A stretch of 64,000 bases of DNA from an uncultured Latescibacterota bacterium (GTDB lineage: Bacteria > Latescibacterota > UBA2968). The notes under the pieces were generated by a model, which had not been told where the DNA came from, made no database searches, and saw only the letters and a list, made by a program, of their open reading frames with translations. The first letter of the stretch is position 1. Every line of letters begins with the position of its first letter. This document shows, piece by piece, positions 6,422-15,657 of the stretch. Location: contig OY282377.1 of NCBI GenBank assembly GCA_958295785.1, forward strand, positions 3,598,896 through 3,662,895, given 5' to 3'. The translations under genes and the position numbers were made by a program.

Positions 6422-9232
6422 CCCGTTCACGCGGTCAATGTCATAGACCTTCAGCACTTCGTCGCCGTAGTGATTGATGACTTTGATGGCGATTTTGCCG
6501 GTTTCGGGCGGGGCAAAGGGGAGGCTTTGCGTGCGGTACAGATCGCCCCAAGCGGCTTCGTCAATTTCCGTGCGGAGGGCGCGTTTGAGGTTGTCGTAGG
6601 GCCGGTCCGAACCGGTGAAATACGCATGGCGAACAAAGAAGCTTTCGCCGCTGTAGGCGGTGTCAATGAACCAGCACGCCACATCGTCCGTTGAAGAACA
6701 GCGCAAATCGCCGGTGGTGGGGTCATAGACATCCACGCCCAAGAGTTCAACCATGAGCATCCCGTCGTCTTGTGGGTGAAGCGCGATATCGGGTTCGCCA
6801 AAAATCATGAACAAATTGCCCGCGCCGGTTTTTTTCAGCAGATCGTCGCCCATAGCGAGATCGGGATTCATGCGCGTTGGCAAAACCGTGAGCCTGCCGT
6901 AGCGTTTGGATTCTTCGCTGACGTGGGGGTCAAAGGCAAATCCGCCGACAACGAGCAAATCAAAGCCCAAGCCCTGCACGGCTTCTTTGGCGGCTTCTTT
7001 GACTTGCTGCGGGCCAACCGTGCCGTGTTCGGGGCCAATGGAGACCGCCACCCGGCGGCTCTGTCTATCGGCGTCTGTGTAATCGCCTTCGGCGTGTACC
7101 CACGCGCCTGGATACGGTTCGAGGCGGTCGAATTCGAGGCGTTCGTTTTTGCGCGTGTTTTGCACGCCGGCTCTGCGGAGGTTCTCGATAATCGTCGTGG
7201 CGAAATCCTGTTGTTTTCGCGCTTCTCGCTCGGATACCGTGCCGTCCATGTTTTCATCGGCGGCGAGAACGCGATGGGGCGAGAGGCTTTCGACCGTGAA
7301 CGGCCCGGTCACGCGCACGCGCTTGGCGTCTTGATAGGGCTGATCGTACAGGGTTTCGGCCTCGGCATGTCGGGCAATGACCGCGTCAATTTCAGCTTGG
7401 CGTGTTTTTTTCATATCCCAATAGGTTGCAAGAGTTGCTTTGAGTGCTTTTGATCCTTTTTCGATAGCGCGGGGAATTTCCCATTCCCGATAGTTTTTCC
7501 CTGCCAGGCCGTTAATGTTTTTTCGCAGTGGTTCGAGTTTCTCCTGCCATCGTGCGTGAATCGCGTCAATGTCCGGGTTGTTGGCGATGAACTTGAGCGT
7601 GATATGCGGCACGCGCGTGTACACAAAGCCCTTTTTAATATCGTTTTCAGTGGGATAATCGGACGGCACTTGCCCCATGAGTTCGGCCTCTTTTTGCACG
7701 CCTTCAGGCGAATCGGCGAGGAGATAATACGGATAGCGCGCAGACATCAAGCGGGTGCGGGCGAGCGCGAAGGCAACGCGAGACGTGTCAATCGCAATCC
7801 ACCGCCGCCCCCATTGCTCGGCAACCACCGCAGTCGTGCCGCTGCCACAGGTGGGGTCGAGCACCAAATCGCCGGGGTCAGTGGTCATGAGGAGACAGCG
7901 TTGGATGACTTTTGTTCCTGTCTGGACGACGTATATTTTTTTGTCCGTAAAGCTACCCGTAGCTGTATCATCCCAAAAATTTGAAAATGGAGTTACGGGA
8001 TAATCATCTATGAAACGACAAAAATTGGGAAATCCGGCAGAAAGTGTAATTCGATCTTGAATTGCAAGACGACGAAGACCTTCGACGGTAGTGGCCCAGT
8101 GAGTTCCGGGACGTGGATAGTAAATTTTTCCTTGAAACTTAAAATCTTGAGGTGTGTTTGTCGTTCCTTGCGAGCATATATCACTCAAGCGAAATAGTTT
8201 TGCATCACTGGGAATTAGTTCCCGATTTTTCTTTTCTCTTGCTGTCAGTTTTCTTCTGGTACCATCTGCAAGTTCTATCCATTGGTAAACATCATAACCT
8301 CGTCCCTCTCTCTTTTTTTTATATTGCTGTCGATACTTTAGCTGATCTCTATTTTTTCCATACCAAACAAGAAAGTCACAGACATTTGATAGGTAATTTG
8401 GCGAAAAACCGCTCGTTTTTGCAAATGGAATCAGGCTGACAAAATTCTCACTGCCAAACACCTCATCCATCAAGCACCGGACGAGATGCACGTTTTCATC
8501 GCCGATTTGCACAAAGATGGAACCGGTTTCGGTGAGGAGTTCGCGGGCCGCGAGCAGGCGGTCGCGCAAATAGGTGAGATAGGAATGGATGCCGAGCCGC
8601 CAAGTGTCGCGGAAGGCGCGGATTTGTTCGGGCTGGCGGGTGAGGTCATCGGCGCGGCCATCGCGCACATTGCGTTTGCGCGTGCTGACCTGCCAGTTGG
8701 AGCCAAATTTGATGCCGTAGGGCGGGTCGATGTAGATCATCTGCACTCGACCTTTGAGGCGTTCTTTTTCTGCCAAACTGGTCATAACGAGGAGCGAGTC
8801 GCCCAAAACCAAGCGGTTGGACCAATGCGGTTGGCTTTCCGCGTCGTGGCTATAGAAATCGAGTTTGCGCTCAAAGTCGTCATCTTCCAAGCCGTTGAAG
8901 TCGTTAAAAAGGTTGAACTGGCGAGCCGGGGTTTCTTCGGCACAAGCGCGTGCAGATCGGCGAAAATTTTCGATAATGGCTTGGGGATGAATTTTTTCCT
9001 GAATGTAGATCGGCACAACCGGCACGGCGAGGTCTTCGGCGTCTTGCTCGTCTTTGCCTTTCCACACCAGTTGCGGGTCGAGCGATGGGTCGCGCGGATA
9101 CAATTTGGCCTCGGTGCTGCGTTCATCATCGGGCACAAAATCGCGCAGTTCTTCTGTTGGGATATTGGCGCGTCGATCAGCGTGTTTAATCGCGTCAATG
9201 GGATTTTCAGGAGAGGACTTTGAGAGGGACAT
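6419..9232 (-). CDS. Type III restriction-modification methyltransferase subunit (Mod)
   Basis: A 937-residue adenine-specific DNA methyltransferase of the beta class: catalytic DPPY at 169-172 and the SAM-binding DPTCGSGT at 459-466. The long N-terminal extension, the central specificity region and the large C-terminal domain (DIDAIHARWQEKLEPLRKNI onward) match Mod proteins that partner large Res subunits. The Mod subunit alone sets recognition and methylates one strand of the asymmetric site. The partner Res is encoded just upstream on the same strand, separated only by the DUF5615 gene. About 7915-8460, covering the specificity domain, is visibly AT-richer than the rest of the gene. Confidence 0.92.
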   Translation of the reverse strand: MSLSKSSPENPIDAIKHADRRANIPTEELRDFVPDDERSTEAKLYPRDPSLDPQLVWKGKDEQDAEDLAVPVVPIYIQEKIHPQAIIENFRRSARACAEETPARQFNLFNDFNGLEDDDFERKLDFYSHDAESQPHWSNRLVLGDSLLVMTSLAEKERLKGRVQMIYIDPPYGIKFGSNWQVSTRKRNVRDGRADDLTRQPEQIRAFRDTWRLGIHSYLTYLRDRLLAARELLTETGSIFVQIGDENVHLVRCLMDEVFGSENFVSLIPFAKTSGFSPNYLSNVCDFLVWYGKNRDQLKYRQQYKKKREGRGYDVYQWIELADGTRRKLTAREKKNRELIPSDAKLFRLSDICSQGTTNTPQDFKFQGKIYYPRPGTHWATTVEGLRRLAIQDRITLSAGFPNFCRFIDDYPVTPFSNFWDDTATGSFTDKKIYVVQTGTKVIQRCLLMTTDPGDLVLDPTCGSGTTAVVAEQWGRRWIAIDTSRVAFALARTRLMSARYPYYLLADSPEGVQKEAELMGQVPSDYPTENDIKKGFVYTRVPHITLKFIANNPDIDAIHARWQEKLEPLRKNINGLAGKNYREWEIPRAIEKGSKALKATLATYWDMKKTRQAEIDAVIARHAEAETLYDQPYQDAKRVRVTGPFTVESLSPHRVLAADENMDGTVSEREARKQQDFATTIIENLRRAGVQNTRKNERLEFDRLEPYPGAWVHAEGDYTDADRQSRRVAVSIGPEHGTVGPQQVKEAAKEAVQGLGFDLLVVGGFAFDPHVSEESKRYGRLTVLPTRMNPDLAMGDDLLKKTGAGNLFMIFGEPDIALHPQDDGMLMVELLGVDVYDPTTGDLRCSSTDDVACWFIDTAYSGESFFVRHAYFTGSDRPYDNLKRALRTEIDEAAWGDLYRTQSLPFAPPETGKIAIKVINHYGDEVLKVYDIDRVNG

Positions 9233-9236
9233 AGGT

Positions 9237-9572
9237 CTAACCTTTGGTTACGCGGATTAACTTTTTAGCCAATGAGTTGTGCATTCGGATTTTCCGGTCA
9301 ATGCGGTCGGCAAGTGCCCGAAAGTCGCGGTCCTCGGTGCAAACCACAATGCCTGTATGGGCATTATTGCCATGGTGAAGTCTGATGAAGTCGGTGCGAT
9401 TGAGTGTGATAACAGCGCGATTTTTCGAGGTGGCAAAGATCAATACCTGCTCATCGGACACGCGCTTGTTTGCGCGACCGGATTCCTGCGACGTGAGCAC
9501 ATTGTGACCGAGGGCGCGAAGGCGTTTGACCGCAGGCAAGGGGAAATTCTCGTTTGCGTATAAATCAGCCAC
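9237..9572 (-). CDS. DUF5615 (Mut7-C/PIN-like) toxin
   Basis: A 111-residue protein starting VADLYANENFPLPAVKRLRA, with the DExL/NEN acidic strand, LRALGHNVLTSQE, AVITLNRTDFIRLH and GIVVCTEDRD blocks typical of DUF5615 proteins, the PIN-like toxins paired with DUF433 antitoxins. I chose GTG 9572 because it overlaps the TGA stop of the upstream res-DUF433 gene by 8 bases, implying translational coupling; the open frame upstream lies inside res. The 3' end is 4 bp from the mod start, so res, toxin and mod form one operon. Confidence 0.82.
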   Translation of the reverse strand: MADLYANENFPLPAVKRLRALGHNVLTSQESGRANKRVSDEQVLIFATSKNRAVITLNRTDFIRLHHGNNAHTGIVVCTEDRDFRALADRIDRKIRMHNSLAKKLIRVTKG

Positions 9573-12500
9573 GGGCCGGGATTTCCTCCTCGTCCTGCTC
9601 TCGAATATCGCGGTCAATTTCTGCGCGGTGCGTCTCGTAGTATTTTTGCACGCGATTCAGGTGATCAGCAGTGAGTGTCGGATAAGCCCGCATCACATCT
9701 GCCTCGGTCGCGCCTTGCTGAAAAAAGCTGATCAGCGTCCAAACGGGAATGCGCGTGTTGCCCACGCATGCTCTGCCGCCGCAGACGCCGGGCGTTTTTT
9801 GAATTTCGAGGGCGACGCGAGAGGACAACGCGGGCATGGCACTGCGAATTTTTGCAAGCTTCAGTTTAACGGCTTCAACGGACATGACGCGAGAGGACAA
9901 CGCGGGTATGGCACTGCGAATCTGGTTTTGCGCGTTCCACGGATCGGTAATTTCGATGAATGCCCACCGTCCAAATCCGCCGTGATTGTCCACAGCGGGT
10001 ATCCACAGGGTTTGGGCGGTTTCAACTTTGATGGCCTTGTCTTTTTTTTGTTCGCCAGTGACTTCAACGACGAGGTTGAGCGGGTTTTCTTTTCCATGTC
10101 CATCGTCAATGTGAACGATAAAGTCGGGATAATAGTGCCTTTCCTCCCCGTTGAGCGTATAGGGAATGCCAAAGCCGAGTTGGTGGTTTTTGACATAGCA
10201 CGCGACCTCGTCCATCTCTTCCAATGCCTGGGCCATTTTTTGTTCCCATGAATGGGTGTCCGCCACAACATGGGAAATATGGCATTTTTCCGGGTGCGTG
10301 GCATAGACCGGGCGCGTGGTATCAAAATCGACATAGCGGGTTGACCCCAGAGCATCGCAAGGGCGAAGAATGGGTTTGACGACAGGATGGCCCGATGGGG
10401 AACGCACAACGGCTTTGTAGATGCGGTCAGCTGCGTCGTGCATCAAATCGCCGATCAGCAAAAGCTGGGGAAACGCATTGTCTTTGCAAAAAACACACTC
10501 GGCCAAATAGCGTTTGGCAATGGCGAGCAACGATGGAAAGAAATAGGGCCGGTCATGGCCTTGATCGTCGCGAAAATATTTTTCCAGCGTCAGCTTTGCC
10601 ACGCGAAATGCCACGTCATTGACGCGCCGCCGCTTGAGGTGGTCGAGCGTGTGGTGGCTGGATTGGCCGACAATGGGCGCGTTTTTGGTGTGGGTGGGAA
10701 TGTCGTAAGTGGAAAGCACCTGTTTGGAAGTTTCGCCAAATGTCGCTGTCAACTGTTCGCCGATCACTTCATAGCGATACCCGAGCAGACGGGGAAATGT
10801 GATTTCGCACCCCGCGCGGTCTGTGAGGGCGCGCACCCGCGTAGGCACGGGGCCGGGTTTGGGATTCGGGCTGGAGCCAGAACAGGGAATAAACGAAAAG
10901 GGAACGCCGTAAACTTCGGCATATTCGGGTTCAAACAAGCCCTCTGCATCGGACGTATAATTCATGCGGCGCAGCGCGCGACCAACGACCTGTTCGCACA
11001 GAAGTTGTGTGCCAAAGGCGCGCACCCCAAGAATGTGCGTGACCGTGTTGGCATCCCAACCTTCGGTCAGCATCGAGACGCTCACCACGCATTTGATGTG
11101 TTCGCCCAGTTTGCCCGGTTTGCCGACTGTGTTCATCACCTCGCGCAACAGATCTTCGTCTGTGAGTTTTTCCGCGTCGCGTCCGGGAAAGCGTTGCCGA
11201 TATTCGGCTTTGAACTCTTCGATTTCACGGGCGGCCAGTTTCTTAAACTCGCCACTTAGGGCCTCGCCCGATTCGAGTTGTTCGCTGTCTATCAAAATGG
11301 TATTGGGGCGGTGCAAATAATTTCCCCGCCCATCGTCGTTTCGGAAAATGGGCAATGCCCCCGCCTGCACGACCGCGTGGTCGCCAATCTGTTTTTCCCA
11401 ACCTGCGATATAATCGAAAACGAGTTTGGACACAGTGGTGTTGCTACAAACCACGATCAATACGGGCGGGGTTGTACCGCGTTCTTTCGCGCTGCGGTTT
11501 TGTTCCCATTGGCGATGGTACTTTTCATAATTTCCGTACAGACTGTGCAACGCGCCTTGAAGTTCTGCCGGAAGTTTGGGGTCGCGGCTGTCGCTGTCTT
11601 TCCCGCGTCCTTTTCTCGGCAGGTTTTCCCGAATGCGCGTCCACAGGTCGCGATAAGTCGGCTGCTCGGCCTGCATGGCATTGTCTTCAACCGGCACGCG
11701 AGGCACTTTGACAATGCCCGATTCAATGGCGTCAATCAATGAAAAATCAGAGACAACCCACGGAAAAAGCGCGGCTTCGGGCCAGCCAGACCCCCGCAAA
11801 AAGAAAGGCGTTGCCGAAAGATCATAGATCGTTTTGACGCCGATTTTCGCCTTGATCGCCTCAATGCCCGAAATCCAAATACGCGCTTCTTTTGCGCGCT
11901 TGGTTGCCTCGCGGCGGTCGTCGCGTGAAAGCCTTTCCCGCTCGCCATCCGGTTTTCTTCGGTAGCAGTGATGCGCTTCGTCATTTATGACAATGATATT
12001 TCTTTTGCTGCCCAGTTCGCGGCAAACGCGGCGCACCATTTCACCGGGGGTTTCGGTGAACGCGCCGTTGGCGAGAACCGTTTTGGTGATTTTGCGCGGT
12101 ATTTTCTCCCGGCGTCTGAATGCGTGAAAATTGGTGATCACAATGCGCGCCTGACCGAGTTGCTCGAGCAGATGTGGCGGCAGAATATCGCGCTGGCGAT
12201 AATAGTTTTCCGGATCATTGGGCAACAAAACGCGCAGGCGGTCGCGGATGGTAATGCCCGGCGTGACGATGAGAAAGGTATTGGAAAACCGCGCATTCCG
12301 CGGGTCGGCCATTTTGTTGAGCACCTGATAGGCGATGAGCATGGCCATCACAACGGTTTTGCCCGCACCTGTCGCCATTTTGAAGGCGATGCGCGGCAGG
12401 CCGGGATTGGACGTATCGTTGGCTTTACGCAACTCGTTTTCAATCCAACTATCGCCGTATTTTCGAGCGGCCTCGGTGATGTAAATGGCGGTTTCCACAG

Positions 12501-12855
12501 CTTCAATTTGGCAAAAAAAGAGCTTGCGTTCGCGGTCTGGATTCGTCCAATAAGCAAGCAAACGGCGCGTGGTGGATGTCGCCCCGGCATAGCCCCCCTG
12601 ACGCCAGATGGCAACGCGCTCTCGAATGCGATTGACCAGCCGGTTTTCTTCAAGGCGATCCCGCGTCCATTCGGTATCAAAAACCATCTGTCGACGGCTT
12701 TTGTTGCGCGGTTGGGCGATGGGTATAAAGTAGGCACTTTTGCGACGGGCCTCGATCACATCGTTGGTAATCCCTTCGTCCGAGAAGCGAAAGTGCCTTT
12801 GCGGTGCGCGATACGGCGAATTGAGAACGGGATTTTCAATGACGACTTGGTTCAT
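9565..12855 (-). CDS. Type III restriction enzyme Res subunit with C-terminal DUF433 antitoxin domain
   Basis: A 1096-residue protein. Residues 1-1000 are a type III Res: Walker A ATGAGKT at 161-167, NDEAHH (DEAH box) at 291-296, LSATPFFLRGSG, the motif VI region LCEQVVGRALRRMNY, and a C-terminal PD-(D/E)XK nuclease with YYPDFIVHIDDG and VVEVTG. It cleaves DNA after ATP-driven communication between two sites bound with Mod. After DPWNAQNQ a DUF433 domain follows (PGVCGGRACVGNTRIPVWTL, then ADVMRAYPTLTADHLNRVQK), normally a separate antitoxin. The next gene is its DUF5615 toxin partner. An in-frame Met at 9885 could also give a free 106-residue antitoxin. A 36-bp repeat marks the junction. Confidence 0.9.
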   Translation of the reverse strand: MNQVVIENPVLNSPYRAPQRHFRFSDEGITNDVIEARRKSAYFIPIAQPRNKSRRQMVFDTEWTRDRLEENRLVNRIRERVAIWRQGGYAGATSTTRRLLAYWTNPDRERKLFFCQIEAVETAIYITEAARKYGDSWIENELRKANDTSNPGLPRIAFKMATGAGKTVVMAMLIAYQVLNKMADPRNARFSNTFLIVTPGITIRDRLRVLLPNDPENYYRQRDILPPHLLEQLGQARIVITNFHAFRRREKIPRKITKTVLANGAFTETPGEMVRRVCRELGSKRNIIVINDEAHHCYRRKPDGERERLSRDDRREATKRAKEARIWISGIEAIKAKIGVKTIYDLSATPFFLRGSGWPEAALFPWVVSDFSLIDAIESGIVKVPRVPVEDNAMQAEQPTYRDLWTRIRENLPRKGRGKDSDSRDPKLPAELQGALHSLYGNYEKYHRQWEQNRSAKERGTTPPVLIVVCSNTTVSKLVFDYIAGWEKQIGDHAVVQAGALPIFRNDDGRGNYLHRPNTILIDSEQLESGEALSGEFKKLAAREIEEFKAEYRQRFPGRDAEKLTDEDLLREVMNTVGKPGKLGEHIKCVVSVSMLTEGWDANTVTHILGVRAFGTQLLCEQVVGRALRRMNYTSDAEGLFEPEYAEVYGVPFSFIPCSGSSPNPKPGPVPTRVRALTDRAGCEITFPRLLGYRYEVIGEQLTATFGETSKQVLSTYDIPTHTKNAPIVGQSSHHTLDHLKRRRVNDVAFRVAKLTLEKYFRDDQGHDRPYFFPSLLAIAKRYLAECVFCKDNAFPQLLLIGDLMHDAADRIYKAVVRSPSGHPVVKPILRPCDALGSTRYVDFDTTRPVYATHPEKCHISHVVADTHSWEQKMAQALEEMDEVACYVKNHQLGFGIPYTLNGEERHYYPDFIVHIDDGHGKENPLNLVVEVTGEQKKDKAIKVETAQTLWIPAVDNHGGFGRWAFIEITDPWNAQNQIRSAIPALSSRVMSVEAVKLKLAKIRSAMPALSSRVALEIQKTPGVCGGRACVGNTRIPVWTLISFFQQGATEADVMRAYPTLTADHLNRVQKYYETHRAEIDRDIREQDEEEIPARG
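9814..9921 (-). repeat. 36-bp direct repeat at the Res-DUF433 junction
   Basis: Two copies, 9814-9849 and 9886-9921, with one mismatch and 72 bp (24 codons) apart. Each encodes IRSAxPALSSRV. The duplication sits exactly where Res homology ends and DUF433 homology starts, and it keeps the frame open through both. Confidence 0.9.
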
Positions 12856-12949
12856 GCTGTTTTCTCATGTCTGAAGGTTTTGTCAGCCTGCGCCCAAAGT
12901 AATGGAATACATCCCCTTGTCAATTCAAATTTCCCTCTCTTGCATCTTT

Positions 12950-12976
12950 GGGCGAGCACGGAGGCATCGGCCCTAC
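12950..12976. repeat. Dispersed GC palindrome repeat
   Basis: Copy with slightly degraded right arm (CATCGGCCCTAC). It sits in the 300-bp divergent spacer between res and the gene at 13161, next to the recurring words GCCTTTTGTGGCTAAACTCG and GTCTTACATCTTG. Confidence 0.7.
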
Positions 12977-13160
12977 GCACACTGATCGCCTTTTGTGCCT
13001 TTCCTTTGAACTGTGTACCCCGCTCGCGCCTTTTGTGGCTAAACTCGCGTCTTACATCTTGCAATTAAGCCCATACAAAGCTATATTCTGTGAGCGAATT
13101 GAGAAAGCCGCACATTGACGGGGCGCGTTTTGTGATCGCATATTCCAGATGAGGCAGACA

Positions 13161-13325
13161 ATGGAGAAAACAGAACTTGTGAACACACTTCGGGCATTGA
13201 AACCCGAGCTCGGCCAACACAAAACCATTACAGAAGAACTCCCAAAAGCCAAACCACGCCTTCAGCAACTTTTAGCCGATGTCACCCACGACAAACCCAA
13301 ACAGAAAGGCACATCATGGACTTGA
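13161..13325 (+). CDS. Small hypothetical protein (54 aa), coupled to DUF5069 gene
   Basis: The frame reads MEKTELVNTLRALKPELGQH and ends PKQKGTSWT. It has GAGG 7-10 bases before the ATG, and its stop overlaps the start of the DUF5069 gene by 10 bases, which indicates coupled translation. It is charged, probably helical, with no recognised domain. The coupling and clean ribosome site argue that it is a real gene. Confidence 0.55.
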   Translation: MEKTELVNTLRALKPELGQHKTITEELPKAKPRLQQLLADVTHDKPKQKGTSWT

Positions 13326-14167
13326 CCAACCAACCGCCGCGCCGCCCGAGCAACATCTCGATGCTCGGCATTGTGTCACTCGCGCGCCTGACCGACAAAG
13401 CGCGGGCGCACTGCGCGGGCACCATTGGCGACCACCTCTATGGCGACAACTCGGGCTTAGACAAAAAGGCGCTCGCATTCCTCGGCCTCTCGCACGACGC
13501 ATTTGCCGACGCGGCCCAGCGCATGAACGACGCCGAACTGTGCGATTGGCTGCGCGAAAACGCGCCCAAAACCGAAAGCGAAATCCAAGCGTACAACAAT
13601 GACCTCCTCACCTGGGAGCCTTTTGACGACGCGAGCCGCCAACGCCTCGCAGATCGCCTTGAACAATTCAATGCGGACCCCGACAAAGTAAAAACCATGC
13701 TCCAATCCATGGAACTCGACGACTGGGGCTGTTTCCGCGATACGGACCTCACCCAACGCCCGCCGCGCCCGCCCTATAACCGCGATGTCGCCGGTCTGTA
13801 CGGCGTGTCGCGCATGGCCGATAAAGCGCGCGCTGCAAGAATCGGCAAACCAAACGGGTACATCTACAACAGCCCCCTCGACAAAGCCATCCTCGACTTC
13901 CTCGGCATATCCGCTGAACAATTCCAAGACGCCGCCTATCACCACGTCAACGATATCGAACTCGGCGAGTGGGTTCTCGAACACACGGATCGCACGGGCG
14001 ATGAAATCGCGCACATGAACGACGTGCTCGTCAACAAAGGCCCCGAAGGCAAACGGCAACTCGAAATTTTCAACACCATGCGGGACCGCATGGCCCCTGA
14101 TCGCACGGACATCAAGACTTGGTTTGACCTTCTCGAACTCGACGACGCACACACCTACAAGAAGTGA
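13316..14167 (+). CDS. Tandem DUF5069-domain protein
   Basis: A 283-residue protein with two copies of one domain, at about 1-140 and 145-283. Each copy starts with DLTNQPPRRP/DLTQRPPRPP and continues with LARLTDKARA/VSRMADKARA, then a conserved Asp plus LxFLG(L/I) block (LDKKALAFLGLS, LDKAILDFLGIS). This is the DUF5069 pattern; single-domain members are about 140-150 residues. Function is unknown. It overlaps the small upstream gene and precedes the Bax1-like nuclease gene by 149 bp. Confidence 0.75.
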   Translation: MDLTNQPPRRPSNISMLGIVSLARLTDKARAHCAGTIGDHLYGDNSGLDKKALAFLGLSHDAFADAAQRMNDAELCDWLRENAPKTESEIQAYNNDLLTWEPFDDASRQRLADRLEQFNADPDKVKTMLQSMELDDWGCFRDTDLTQRPPRPPYNRDVAGLYGVSRMADKARAARIGKPNGYIYNSPLDKAILDFLGISAEQFQDAAYHHVNDIELGEWVLEHTDRTGDEIAHMNDVLVNKGPEGKRQLEIFNTMRDRMAPDRTDIKTWFDLLELDDAHTYKK

Positions 14168-14316
14168 GAAGTGAGAGGCCGCCCAACCCCTCTGAATCAG
14201 GATTAAAGGATGAGAGGCACTGCACTATCTCGCCTTTTGTGTCTTTGAAACGGGTTATCGCCCAGTTGTACCCCACTCGTGTTTTTGTGGAAAAACTCGC
14301 GTCTCGCGTCTTCCCC

Positions 14317-15549
14317 ATGCTCACCTCCGACCTCCTGCTCGTGCGCCGGCGCGGGCCATATCTCGAACCGCGCTATGTGGATGCAACAGCGCCCAACATC
14401 ATCGCTTTGGCCGAGGAAATGATCGCCATCTTTGACGATCACCAGGGCAAATCGCGCGGGGACTTGCACAGCGCGTTGGATGCGCGCGCAGCGGAATCCA
14501 CGGACTATCGCATTCAGCGCGGCCTGGCCAAATTGCTCGAAGACCACCGCTGCGAGTTTCGCATCGACAGCATCGCCGAACCGGAAGAAATTCGCACGCG
14601 GGTTTTTGGCCTCAGCCGGGAGAATCACCCCATCGTGCGCGAACCCGATCTCCTCTATCCGGTCACGCGCGAACACATCCTCGACCAAGTCGCCCTCAAA
14701 TACCAAACCTCTGCCGAAAACATCGCGCACAGCCTGTACGCGGATTTGCCCCTCAATCACCGCCTCGACCACTTTGACGCGCCCGCCCCCGCGTGGTTGC
14801 TCAACCGCTACAATGTCGCACTCGCCCAAGCCATGTTCTATCGCTGCACGCGCATGCGCCTCTCGGTGCATCGCAACTTGCCCGTGCGCTACAAACAACT
14901 CTTCAAATTCATCAAATTTTATCGCCTGATCCACGACATCCGCGGCGATAGAGACGCGGGATATGAGATCGTCCTCGACGGCCCCATCAGCCTGTTCCGC
15001 CTCTCGCAAAAATACGGGATTCAGATGGCGGTCTTCCTGCCCGCTCTGCTCTTGTGTACGCGCTGGAAAATGGAAGCCACAGTCAGGCTCAAAGACGGGC
15101 GAGAGGGCGACTTTGTCCTCGGCGACAACCACGCCTTGTCGTCGCACTACAAAGACCAAACCGCGTACGATTCGCTCCTCGAAGAAACCTTTGCGATGCG
15201 CTTTGAAAAGGCCAAAACCGATTGGCAACTCGAACGCGAAACCGAAATTGTGAACCTCAAACACACGGTCTTTATCCCCGATTTCGCCTTCCGCCACCCC
15301 GACGGGCGCACGGCCCTGCTCGAAATCGTCGGCTTCTGGCATCCCGATTATCTGCGGCGCAAACTCGACAAACTCCGTCGCGCCCAGCGCGAAGACCTCG
15401 TCGTCGCGGTCTCCCGCGATCTCAACGTGGAGGAAAAAGACTTCGAGGATGTGCCCGGGCACGTCTTCTTTTTTAAGACGCGCATCCAGCCCCAAGACGT
15501 CATCCAACGCCTCGATCAAATTCGCCCGGAAAACTGCGTAAACGGTTGA
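14317..15549 (+). CDS. Bax1-like nuclease (DUF790)
   Basis: A 410-residue protein starting MLTSDLLLVRRRGPYLEPRY, the standard start of DUF790/Bax1 proteins. It continues through a winged-helix-like centre to a C-terminal PD-(D/E)XK-type core with VFIPDFAFRHPDGRTALLEI then VGFWHPDYLRRKL, in which the Asp and Glu of the nuclease site are visible. Bax1 binds the XPB helicase and cuts DNA at bubble or 3'-overhang junctions, and the two genes usually adjoin. Here the XPB-like gene is at 921-2324. I chose ATG 14317 because family homology starts there; the longer frame to 14164 covers dispersed-repeat sequence. Confidence 0.88.
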   Translation: MLTSDLLLVRRRGPYLEPRYVDATAPNIIALAEEMIAIFDDHQGKSRGDLHSALDARAAESTDYRIQRGLAKLLEDHRCEFRIDSIAEPEEIRTRVFGLSRENHPIVREPDLLYPVTREHILDQVALKYQTSAENIAHSLYADLPLNHRLDHFDAPAPAWLLNRYNVALAQAMFYRCTRMRLSVHRNLPVRYKQLFKFIKFYRLIHDIRGDRDAGYEIVLDGPISLFRLSQKYGIQMAVFLPALLLCTRWKMEATVRLKDGREGDFVLGDNHALSSHYKDQTAYDSLLEETFAMRFEKAKTDWQLERETEIVNLKHTVFIPDFAFRHPDGRTALLEIVGFWHPDYLRRKLDKLRRAQREDLVVAVSRDLNVEEKDFEDVPGHVFFFKTRIQPQDVIQRLDQIRPENCVNG

Positions 15550-15657
15550 ACATGGGCCATAGACATGGTATATTTGTCGCCCTTCCCGGCTTCGGGAAAA
15601 GGAGGCGTTATCTTTCTCCTTCGCAGGATCCCAAACCCATTTCACAAGGAGTTCGCC

